From a bacterium (GTDB lineage Bacteria > Patescibacteriota > 4484-211), in NCBI GenBank assembly GCA_027020325.1, contig JALUVT010000139.1:1-23691 (forward strand): 23,691 nt of DNA. The letters are read 5' to 3'. Shown one piece after another: positions 7,669 to 13,612 of the stretch. The position numbers and the translations under genes were made by a program. How positions within the stretch are numbered: the first letter of the stretch is position 1; each line of letters starts with the position of its first letter. The notes beneath the pieces are model-generated. The model was given only the letters and a program-made list of their open reading frames with translations, was not told the DNA's origin and did no database searches.

Positions 7669-8238
7669 ATGTTGACTGAATTAAGCAACTTCTTCACTTC
7701 TTTTACCGCAGAGGGTAGCAATAATTTACTGTTTCTAATCGTGGGTTTATTTGTTTTGTTCTTTCTTTGGTTATTAAGCTTAACTTTTTTTCTTTTGCGC
7801 GAAGTTCGTTGGTTGCGGCGAATTTTGGGTGATACTGCCGCCAGCTCATTGCGGGAAATTTTGCGTGAACATCTTGAACGCGTCGGAATAGTGCAAATTA
7901 AATTAAATGATTTAGAAAGCCTGGTTCAAAACTTGCTTAAAGCCGAAAAAACACATATCCAAAAAATTGGTCTGGTGCGTTTTAATCCCTTCAAAGATAC
8001 AGGGGGGGATCAAAGCTTTGTTATTGCCCTTTTAGATGGGAAAAAAAATGGTTTAGTCATTAGTTCTCTCCACAGTCGAGAGCGGACGCGAATTTATGCC
8101 AAACCAGTTAAGGGGGGCCAGGGAACGGTTTATCCTTTATCACAGGAGGAAGAAGAGGCGATTCAAGCGGCGCAGGAATTTAATCTCAATCACCAATCCT
8201 CCCCTCGGGGAAAAGAAAAACAGTATAAGAGAATTTAA
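7669..8238 (+). CDS. DUF4446 family membrane protein
   Basis: This is a 189-aa protein of the DUF4446 family, function unknown. Residues about 15-42 form one hydrophobic membrane helix. A charged helical stretch (about 50-95) follows. The conserved C-terminal part includes VRFNPFKDTGGDQSFVIALLD, NGLVISSLHSRERTRIYAKPV and LSQEEEEAIQAA, all typical of the family. The likely orientation is a short outside N-terminus and a cytoplasmic C-terminal domain. ATG 7669 is preferred over TTG 7654 because of the promoter position. It heads an operon with the DUF3048 gene (3-nt gap), the wHTH/NTase gene and the CsoR-family gene. No clear SD is visible. Confidence 0.85.
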   Translation: MLTELSNFFTSFTAEGSNNLLFLIVGLFVLFFLWLLSLTFFLLREVRWLRRILGDTAASSLREILREHLERVGIVQIKLNDLESLVQNLLKAEKTHIQKIGLVRFNPFKDTGGDQSFVIALLDGKKNGLVISSLHSRERTRIYAKPVKGGQGTVYPLSQEEEEAIQAAQEFNLNHQSSPRGKEKQYKRI

Positions 8239-8241
8239 GAG

Positions 8242-9399
8242 ATGGGGTCTTTTTTCCTCGGCCGGGCTACGCTTACTTCGCTTTCTACAAGAAAAAAAAT
8301 TCTTTTTTTTCTCTTAGGCAGTAGTTTAGTCCTTTTCAGTCTAGGAATAAAATATCAAAAACTAAATCCTTCCCTTAATAATCCTCCAGCAATTGCTTCT
8401 CTAGGGTGGGGAGAAGGATTTTATTGGTTTTTTTCTCAAGAACCCGAACCGATTAAAAATCAAGAAACTCCCCTTGATGGAGTAAAAGTGACGGCAGCGG
8501 AATGGGAAGAAATCAAACAACGCCTTCCTTTAGGAGTAATGGTAGAAAATCATTTTGCCGCCCGTCCCGTGGCCGGAATTAATGCCGCGGAAATGGTAAA
8601 TGAGGCTTTGGTCGAAGGCGGAATTACGCGCTTTTTATTATTTTTTTGGCGCGAAAAACCAGAATTGGTGGGACCGGTGCGCTCACTGCGCACCTATTAT
8701 CTTGATTGGCTTTCCGGCCTCCCCGATGCTTTGATTATGCATATTGGTTATGCTCAAAGCAGTAACCCTGCCGCTGATGCTTGGCGTTATCTACAGCGCT
8801 ACCAAATTAAAACTCTTGGTTTTGGCCGCAATTTTTGGCGGGATTACAGTCGGCGCGCCCCGCATAATGCTTATGTCTCGACCCCACGGCTTTGGGAAAA
8901 AGCAGCGCAGCGCGGCTGGGCGCAAGGTTCTTCCTTTCGTTTATGGCAATTTAAGGCTGATCGTGAATTAAGCCAACGCCCGCCCAAACAGGAAATCAAA
9001 ATTTCTTGGAATGGTTGGGGAGAAACTCCTTATGCTGTTCGTTGGGTTTACCAGCGGGAAAAAAATATTTACCAGCGTTTTTATGCCTCTTCTCCTGCCC
9101 AAACCTATGAAATGGAGGAAGGGAAAAAAGTTTTACAACCTATTTGGGCAAAAAATATTTTAGTTCTTTTAACTCCTTACTCTTCAGCAAACGATGGGAC
9201 GGCGCGGATTGTTTACCAGACCTTGGGCCAAGGTAAGGCTTTAGTTTTCCGTGATGGAGAGGTAATAACAGGATCTTGGGAAAAAAAAGAACGCCGGCAA
9301 CCACTAAAAATTTTAAACTCTCAAGGGGAGGAAATTACTCTTAATCGTGGTAGAATTTGGTTGATGTTTGTTCCGCCGAATTCAATTATTGAATATTAA
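8242..9399 (+). CDS. DUF3048 domain protein (YerB-like)
   Basis: This 385-aa protein belongs to the DUF3048 family (Bacillus YerB group), thought to act at the cell surface; the biochemical role is not established. Residues 19-36 form a signal anchor. It lacks an obvious lipobox Cys, unlike YerB lipoproteins. The DUF3048 core runs from about residue 95 and contains LGVMVENHFAARPVAG, ALVEGGITRFLLFF and LVGPVRSLRTYYLDW. The C-terminal subdomain has DGTARIVYQTLGQGKALVFRDG. ATG 8242 follows the previous stop by 3 nt. It ends one base before the next start codon, so the genes are probably translationally coupled. Confidence 0.88.
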   Translation: MGSFFLGRATLTSLSTRKKILFFLLGSSLVLFSLGIKYQKLNPSLNNPPAIASLGWGEGFYWFFSQEPEPIKNQETPLDGVKVTAAEWEEIKQRLPLGVMVENHFAARPVAGINAAEMVNEALVEGGITRFLLFFWREKPELVGPVRSLRTYYLDWLSGLPDALIMHIGYAQSSNPAADAWRYLQRYQIKTLGFGRNFWRDYSRRAPHNAYVSTPRLWEKAAQRGWAQGSSFRLWQFKADRELSQRPPKQEIKISWNGWGETPYAVRWVYQREKNIYQRFYASSPAQTYEMEEGKKVLQPIWAKNILVLLTPYSSANDGTARIVYQTLGQGKALVFRDGEVITGSWEKKERRQPLKILNSQGEEITLNRGRIWLMFVPPNSIIEY

Positions 9400-9400
9400 A

Positions 9401-9994
9401 ATGAATCAAGAAGAGAAAAAACTTAAAGAACTTTTTACTTCGCGGGTGCGGTTGAAAATTCTTCAGCTTTTTATTAACCGACGCGAGGTTTTTTATGTCC
9501 GTCAAATTTGCCGTGAGATTGAAGAAGAAATTAATGCTGTGCGGCGGGAATTGCAGCGTCTGGCCCGTATTGGTTTTTTACAAGGAAAAACCAAAGGGAA
9601 CCGTCTCTATTACCGTTTGAATAAAAAATTTATTTTCTATCCTGAATTAGTGCGTTTGGTGGCCAAAAGCAGTGGCTTGGGACAGAAAATTATTGAACAA
9701 ATTGAGGCTTTGGGACAAATTAGTTATGTCATGCTTGCTTTGCCTTTTGTCGAGGGGCGTATTTCAACAGAACGCGATGTTGATTTGTTAGTTGTGGGGC
9801 GAGTGCGCTTGCGTTTATTGGCGCAGTTGGTGCAAGAAGCAGAAGAAGAATACGGACGCGAAATTAATTATTCGGTGATGACAGTTGAAGAATTTACTTT
9901 TCGCAAAAAACGGGGTGATTCCTTTATTCGGCGTGTTCTTGCTCAACCGCAGATTATGCTTTGGGGAAATGAAAAGAAATTTAATGAGTTTTAA
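9401..9994 (+). CDS. Winged-helix regulator fused to a degenerate nucleotidyltransferase domain
   Basis: The N-terminal part (about residues 5-75) is an ArsR-like winged helix, with VRQICREIEEEINAVRRELQRL as its probable helix-turn-helix. The C-terminal part (about 100-180) is MNT-type nucleotidyltransferase-like. It has the acidic pair in DVDLLVVG (Asp126, Asp128), but the usual Gly-Ser motif before it is replaced by Leu-Pro (MLALPFVEG), so transferase activity is doubtful. Such wHTH-NTase proteins are frequent in CPR bacteria and archaea. ATG 9401 is chosen, one nt after the DUF3048 stop, because upstream residues from 9368 only overlap that gene. It probably regulates transcription; the target is unknown. 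Confidence 0.75.
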   Translation: MNQEEKKLKELFTSRVRLKILQLFINRREVFYVRQICREIEEEINAVRRELQRLARIGFLQGKTKGNRLYYRLNKKFIFYPELVRLVAKSSGLGQKIIEQIEALGQISYVMLALPFVEGRISTERDVDLLVVGRVRLRLLAQLVQEAEEEYGREINYSVMTVEEFTFRKKRGDSFIRRVLAQPQIMLWGNEKKFNEF

Positions 9995-9996
9995 AA

Positions 9997-10278
9997 ATGA
10001 AACCAGAGTTAAAAAAGAAAGCATTACAGCGTTTGCGAATCTTGGAGGGACAAATCCGCGGCCTTCAGCAGATGGTGGAAAAAGAAAAATATTGCCTTGA
10101 TATTCTTCAACAGACAGCAGCGGTTAAGGCTGCTCTTTCCAGCTTGGAAAATTTAATTCTGCAAAATCACCTTGAAACCCATATTTTAGAACAGATTCAA
10201 GCGGGTAATGAACAACGGATTAAAGAAGAATTTTTAACCATCTACCGTCTGGCCAAAAAGCAGGGAGGAACAAATTAG
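9997..10278 (+). CDS. CsoR/RcnR-family metal-sensing repressor
   Basis: This 93-aa all-helical protein belongs to the DUF156/CsoR family, whose tetramers repress metal or aldehyde-stress genes and release DNA on ligand binding. The family motif is present: RLRILEGQIRGLQQM, then YCLDILQQTAAV. The ligand positions are Cys33, His58 and His62 (25 and 4 residues apart). Copper CsoR has Cys-His-Cys there, while nickel/cobalt RcnR has Cys-His-His, so this resembles RcnR at those three positions. RcnR's extra N-terminal His is absent. It follows the NTase gene by 2 nt. No metal exporter lies next to it in this window. It ends in TAG, 2 nt from the convergent Nudix gene. Confidence 0.9.
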   Translation: MKPELKKKALQRLRILEGQIRGLQQMVEKEKYCLDILQQTAAVKAALSSLENLILQNHLETHILEQIQAGNEQRIKEEFLTIYRLAKKQGGTN

Positions 10279-10280
10279 CC

Positions 10281-10943
10281 TTAAGCTTTCGCTGGCAAGC
10301 TTTTTTCAATACTCAGCAAAAATCTAGTTACTTCATCGTTGGTCGAAGTTGTAAAATATTGAAAAACAGCCGCCGGCTTTACCCACCGCAGTTTGGTTAA
10401 ATCTTCCCCGGGACGAATGTGAACTTCTCCGCGCGGCTGGCAGTGAAAATACAGAGCGACTATCTGAACGGGCTTAAAGCCACTGTCGGGATGAATCCGG
10501 GCACTGACTAAATTTTTTACCTCTACCTCCAAGCCGGTTTCGTTAACAATTTTTTCCTGCAGTTCCTTTTCAAACTCCAAGCTCCTGACGCGGCCGCCCG
10601 GGAAGACCCAACTTAAATAATCAACCCAGGGATCTTTTTCTTTCCGTGCCCCAATCAAAACTTGCCCTTGGTGGACGATGATACCCAAGGCAATGATTAA
10701 AGTTTTTTTCTTTATCTTTCCCCGCAAGGTCCAATAATCGTATAATATTTGCGCTAAATCAGTTTCGCTTACTTTTTCTCTTGCCGGATTTGTTGCTGCA
10801 GGAGTTTGTTTTTGTTGAAGGTAGTTTTGTAACAACGCACGAATAAATTCACTTTGCGTTTGCTGTGTTTCGTTAAGAATTTCCCTTAATTGTTGATGGA
10901 GTTGTGGGGGTAATGAAACTCCAATTATTTTTGTTTTCCTCAT
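10281..10943 (-). CDS. Ribbon-helix-helix DNA-binding domain fused to a Nudix domain
   Basis: Residues 4-44 form a CopG/Arc-like ribbon-helix-helix: strand TKIIGVSLP, then two helices ending SEFIRALLQNYLQ. Residues about 80-215 are a Nudix fold. The Nudix box at 116-139 keeps PGG at its start and NETGLEV at its end. However, the expected REVxEE has become EKIVNE (residues 130-135), losing the Arg and two of three metal-binding Glu. Hydrolase activity is therefore doubtful. The layout suggests a transcription factor that senses a nucleotide-like ligand, analogous in logic to NrtR (Nudix plus winged helix) but with another DNA-binding domain. Its promoter carries 10-bp direct repeats, suggesting autoregulation. 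Start ATG 10943 has no SD. Confidence 0.8.
   Translation of the reverse strand: MRKTKIIGVSLPPQLHQQLREILNETQQTQSEFIRALLQNYLQQKQTPAATNPAREKVSETDLAQILYDYWTLRGKIKKKTLIIALGIIVHQGQVLIGARKEKDPWVDYLSWVFPGGRVRSLEFEKELQEKIVNETGLEVEVKNLVSARIHPDSGFKPVQIVALYFHCQPRGEVHIRPGEDLTKLRWVKPAAVFQYFTTSTNDEVTRFLLSIEKSLPAKA
10283..10306 (+). terminator. Weak terminator after the CsoR-family gene
   Basis: AAGCTT (10283-10288) and AAGCTT (10297-10302) can pair around an 8-nt loop and are followed by four more T. The stem is short and lies within the 3' end of the convergent Nudix gene. It is a plausible but weak end for the 7.6-10.3 kb operon. Confidence 0.3.
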
Positions 10944-10951
10944 TACTGTAT

Positions 10952-10983
10952 AACATAGTACAACATAGTAAAACAGTTGTCAA
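10952..10983 (-). promoter_or_regulatory. RHH-Nudix promoter with overlapping direct-repeat operator
   Basis: Read on the minus strand, TTGACA (10983-10978, perfect) and TACTAT (10960-10955) are spaced by 17 nt. Two copies of AACATAGTA lie at 10952-10960 and 10962-10970, exactly one helical turn apart, covering the -10 and the spacer. Ribbon-helix-helix repressors commonly bind such tandem sites, so the encoded RHH protein is the likely binder. Only 11 nt separate the -10 from the ATG, so the mRNA would have almost no leader. Confidence 0.65.
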
Positions 10984-11317
10984 GTTTAAAAACAACCAGC
11001 TTCAAACAGATAATAATCGCAAACTTCCCTCCTTGTTTCTTCGTTGTAATGTGGGGGAAAATGATGTTTCGTTATCTTGGGAAACAATTTTGTTTCTTCT
11101 TTTAAAAAGGATTCAAAAATTTTTTTTAGGCTTTTGCAAAGGATTATTGTTAAATAATCGTTAAATAACCTTGTTCGAACAAGGTTTACAATTATTTTTA
11201 CAAGAAAAACTTTTGCCCTGATTCGTGCTTTTTTGTATCAATTAGCCTTTCTTTCTTTAGTTGTCACCCCATTTCACGGCCATTTTCGTTGAGACAAGAC
11301 TTTAGACAAAACTTTTA
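10984..11317. other. Gene-free stretch with palindrome and direct repeats
   Basis: No convincing gene is seen. The stretch contains GTTAAATAA twice with an 11-nt period (11149-11157, 11160-11168). It also has a perfect 20-bp palindrome, AACCTTGTTCGAACAAGGTT (11167-11186), overlapping the second copy. The 20-mer TTTTCGTTGAGACAAGACTT (11283-11302) matches 756-775 with one difference. A 12-bp tandem repeat (AGACAAGACTTT/AGACAAAACTTT) lies at 11292-11315. The last two lie just before the femAB -10 and could be regulator sites. Confidence 0.5.
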
Positions 11318-11326
11318 TGCTAAAAT
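11318..11326 (+). promoter_or_regulatory. Extended -10 promoter of the FemAB gene
   Basis: TGCTAAAAT matches the extended -10 pattern TGnTATAAT with one change. No good -35 is found 16-18 nt upstream; that position is occupied by the 12-bp tandem repeat (11292-11315), which suggests activation or repression there. The start would be near 11333, with a purine-rich AAAGGGG RBS before ATG 11353. Confidence 0.5.
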
Positions 11327-11352
11327 AATAAAAAGAAAGGGGTGCTCTTTAG

Positions 11353-12555
11353 ATGCTTATCGTAAAATCGCTTCGGGTGCAGCAACGGGAAGAATGGAAC
11401 CGATTTGTCCAGCGGCATCCCCTAACGAGCCCCTTGCAACTTTGGGAATGGGGAGAAGTCAAACAATCTTCTCTTTGGCAGGTTTATCACTGGGGTGTTT
11501 TTCAGCGACAAAAGTTAATTGCTCTAGCTTTGCTTTTTAAGCGTCGTCTTAAAGGTGGATGGCAATTGCTCTATTCGCCGCATGGTCCTTTGTTACCGTT
11601 CCGTAATCAAGTTTTGGCCGCCCGGAGCCTTGATATTCTTTTGACGCGAATAAAAAAAGAGTTTGGTGGGGGGCGGACTTTGTTTTGTCGTTTAGAACCC
11701 CGTGCCACAAAAAAAGATTTTCCTTGGTGGGGACAAAATGCAGGAGAAGAGATTTTCCCTTTAAGACCCTATTTTAAAAGTATTCAGCCCCGTTATACAA
11801 CTGTTCTCGACCTTCGGCCTCCCTTAAAGCAAATATTGCAGCGGATGGATAAAGATACCCGTTACAGTATTCGCCGTGCGGCGCGGGAGGGAGTGGAAGT
11901 GGTAAAGACCACAAAGGGGCGGCCGGAAAAATACTGGCCTCTTTTTTATGATCTCTATCTTCATGTTTCGCGCAAAGGTTTTTCCCCGCGTCCTTGGAGT
12001 CAGTTTCGTCGTTTGCAACAATTGATGGCGCCTCGCGGGGGAGCGGAAGTTTTTTTAGCCTTTCGTCCGCCCAATCCTCTACAGCGTCAAGCTGATTTAC
12101 CTCAGGCGCGTGTTTCTCGTCTTCCCCCGGGGGCAGAAGTAATTGCCGCAGCAATAATTCTGCGTAGTGGGAAGTATGCGGCTTATCTTTGGGGAGGGTC
12201 TCGTCTTACCAGCGAAAATAAAAAGTTTTTTGCCCCCTACCTTTTACAGTGGGAAATTATCCGTTTTCTCAAGCAGGAAGGAGTTGCTGATTATGATTTA
12301 TGGGGAATAAGTCCCAGTGATGATCCGCGCCATAGTTGGTATGGACACAGTTTGTTTAAGAAGGGGTTTGGCGGAGTGCGGCAGGAATGGATCGGCTCTT
12401 GGGACCTTCCTCTTTCACCTTTCTATCGTCCTTTTTCTTTTATTGATTGGTTGCGGCAGCGAGTTTTGCAACCGGATTTGATTACAAGGCCGCTTTTTGC
12501 GAGACCGAGGTCTGTAATTCGCGAAGGCGGTCAATTAGTTGCTGATAAAAGCTGA
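11353..12555 (+). CDS. FemA/FemB-family peptidoglycan aminoacyltransferase
   Basis: FemAB proteins transfer amino acids from aminoacyl-tRNA to the stem peptide of peptidoglycan precursors at the inner membrane face. The 400-aa protein has the double GNAT-like organisation. The N-terminal part contains PLQLWEWGEVKQSS and LLYSPHGPLLPF. The mid part has RMDKDTRYSIRRAAREGVEV, a family hallmark. The C-terminal part has YAAYLWGGS, YLLQWEIIRFLKQEGVADYDLWGI and FKKGFGG. Length is normal. The amino acid used cannot be predicted. A Pro/Arg-rich insertion lies near residues 235-260. It ends with TGA, and its last 74 nt overlap the convergent tgt gene. Confidence 0.88.
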   Translation: MLIVKSLRVQQREEWNRFVQRHPLTSPLQLWEWGEVKQSSLWQVYHWGVFQRQKLIALALLFKRRLKGGWQLLYSPHGPLLPFRNQVLAARSLDILLTRIKKEFGGGRTLFCRLEPRATKKDFPWWGQNAGEEIFPLRPYFKSIQPRYTTVLDLRPPLKQILQRMDKDTRYSIRRAAREGVEVVKTTKGRPEKYWPLFYDLYLHVSRKGFSPRPWSQFRRLQQLMAPRGGAEVFLAFRPPNPLQRQADLPQARVSRLPPGAEVIAAAIILRSGKYAAYLWGGSRLTSENKKFFAPYLLQWEIIRFLKQEGVADYDLWGISPSDDPRHSWYGHSLFKKGFGGVRQEWIGSWDLPLSPFYRPFSFIDWLRQRVLQPDLITRPLFARPRSVIREGGQLVADKS

Positions 12556-13612
12556 GATTGTGGATTGTTGCCAAACGGTAGGCGAGCGTCTCGTTGATCC
12601 GAAAAAGATGTTGGAGAAAAGCGCGGCTGTAATGGTTGCAGGTGTGGCAGGAGCAGTAGGAACTAATTGGTTTTTCCTCTTGGTAGCGGCGGCGTTTCAG
12701 ATAGAGATATTCATAAAATGAGCCTTCTTTTAGTTGGGCTAAAGTAATTTCGGCGGGGTTTTCACGCCAGAGATAGAGACGCTGGTGACGGGCATCGCGA
12801 GTGGGAAGGACGCAGTCAAAAAGGTGATAACCCTGCTCCCAGCCTTGAACAATGTCTTGCGGTTTTCCAATTCCGAGAGCAAAACGCAGTTTATCATCCG
12901 GAGTCAGTTGGGCATTGAAATCACTTAATTCCGTTGCAAATTTACCGTCAAGAACAGGCCAACCACCAAAACCAAACCCGTCAAAGTTTAGTTCTTGCAG
13001 TTGTTCGGCGCATTGACGACGAAGTTTGAAAAAGAAGCCTCCCTGAATTACCGCAATTAAAAGGGGGCGTTGTGCGGGTGGAGTTTGGTTTTCCTCGATT
13101 AAGCGTTGAAATTCATTATAACTACGCTGCGCCCAAAGAACGGTTCGGCGAACTGTTTCTTGAGCTTTTTTTTCATCAGCTTCAGGAGGTGTAAAATCAT
13201 CAAGACAAATTAAAAGGTCGCTGCCTAATTCCCATTGCGTGCGGATTGAGTCTTCGGGGCTAAAAATCCATTTGCGGTGTCGTTGGTTTCCCTGATAGAT
13301 GACCAGTCCCTCATCTTCGATTTTCCCCTGAATATTTTTTTGTTTAAGTAGTGAAAGTACTTGAAATCCACCGGAATCAGTGCTAATTCCACCATCCCAG
13401 GCAATAAAGTTTTTAATCCCCCCTTGATTTTTTATCAATTCGCGCCCCGGATTTTGCGCTAAATGGAAAGAATTGAGCATCAAGGCTTCAAGCCCTATTT
13501 TTTTCAAGTCTTGCATATCCACGCTTCGGACAACGCCGCGGGTGGCATCGGGGAGGAAAAGAGGAAAAATCCATTTGTGGCCGCGCCAAGTTTTTGTTTT
13601 TAGGATTGGCAT
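12482..13612 (-). CDS. tgt: Queuine/archaeosine tRNA-ribosyltransferase (divergent Tgt)
   Basis: Tgt swaps guanine for a 7-deazaguanine (preQ1 in bacteria) in tRNA. Catalytic and binding residues are visible: Asp79 in STDSGGFQ, nucleophile Asp266 in LFDCVLPTRDAR, Gln190 in VIQGG, and a zinc site Cys320-x-Cys322-xx-Cys325 with His351. Length is 376 aa, as expected. Two pocket segments deviate from the usual bacterial form: DDFTP instead of DECTP, and FGGWPVLD instead of IGGLAVGE. Base specificity could therefore differ. The start is ATG 13612, sharing one base with the preceding stop (TAATG); a longer in-frame reading to 13669 only overlaps the upstream gene. It is last in the minus-strand operon. 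No other queuosine gene is in the window. Confidence 0.9.
   Translation of the reverse strand: MPILKTKTWRGHKWIFPLFLPDATRGVVRSVDMQDLKKIGLEALMLNSFHLAQNPGRELIKNQGGIKNFIAWDGGISTDSGGFQVLSLLKQKNIQGKIEDEGLVIYQGNQRHRKWIFSPEDSIRTQWELGSDLLICLDDFTPPEADEKKAQETVRRTVLWAQRSYNEFQRLIEENQTPPAQRPLLIAVIQGGFFFKLRRQCAEQLQELNFDGFGFGGWPVLDGKFATELSDFNAQLTPDDKLRFALGIGKPQDIVQGWEQGYHLFDCVLPTRDARHQRLYLWRENPAEITLAQLKEGSFYEYLYLKRRRYQEEKPISSYCSCHTCNHYSRAFLQHLFRINETLAYRLATIHNLSFYQQLIDRLRELQTSVSQKAAL

Noticed and set aside
10904..11164. 86-aa + strand frame overlapping the RHH-Nudix start
   Set aside because: It begins inside the opposite-strand gene, has no RBS, shows no domain pattern and runs through the promoter region.
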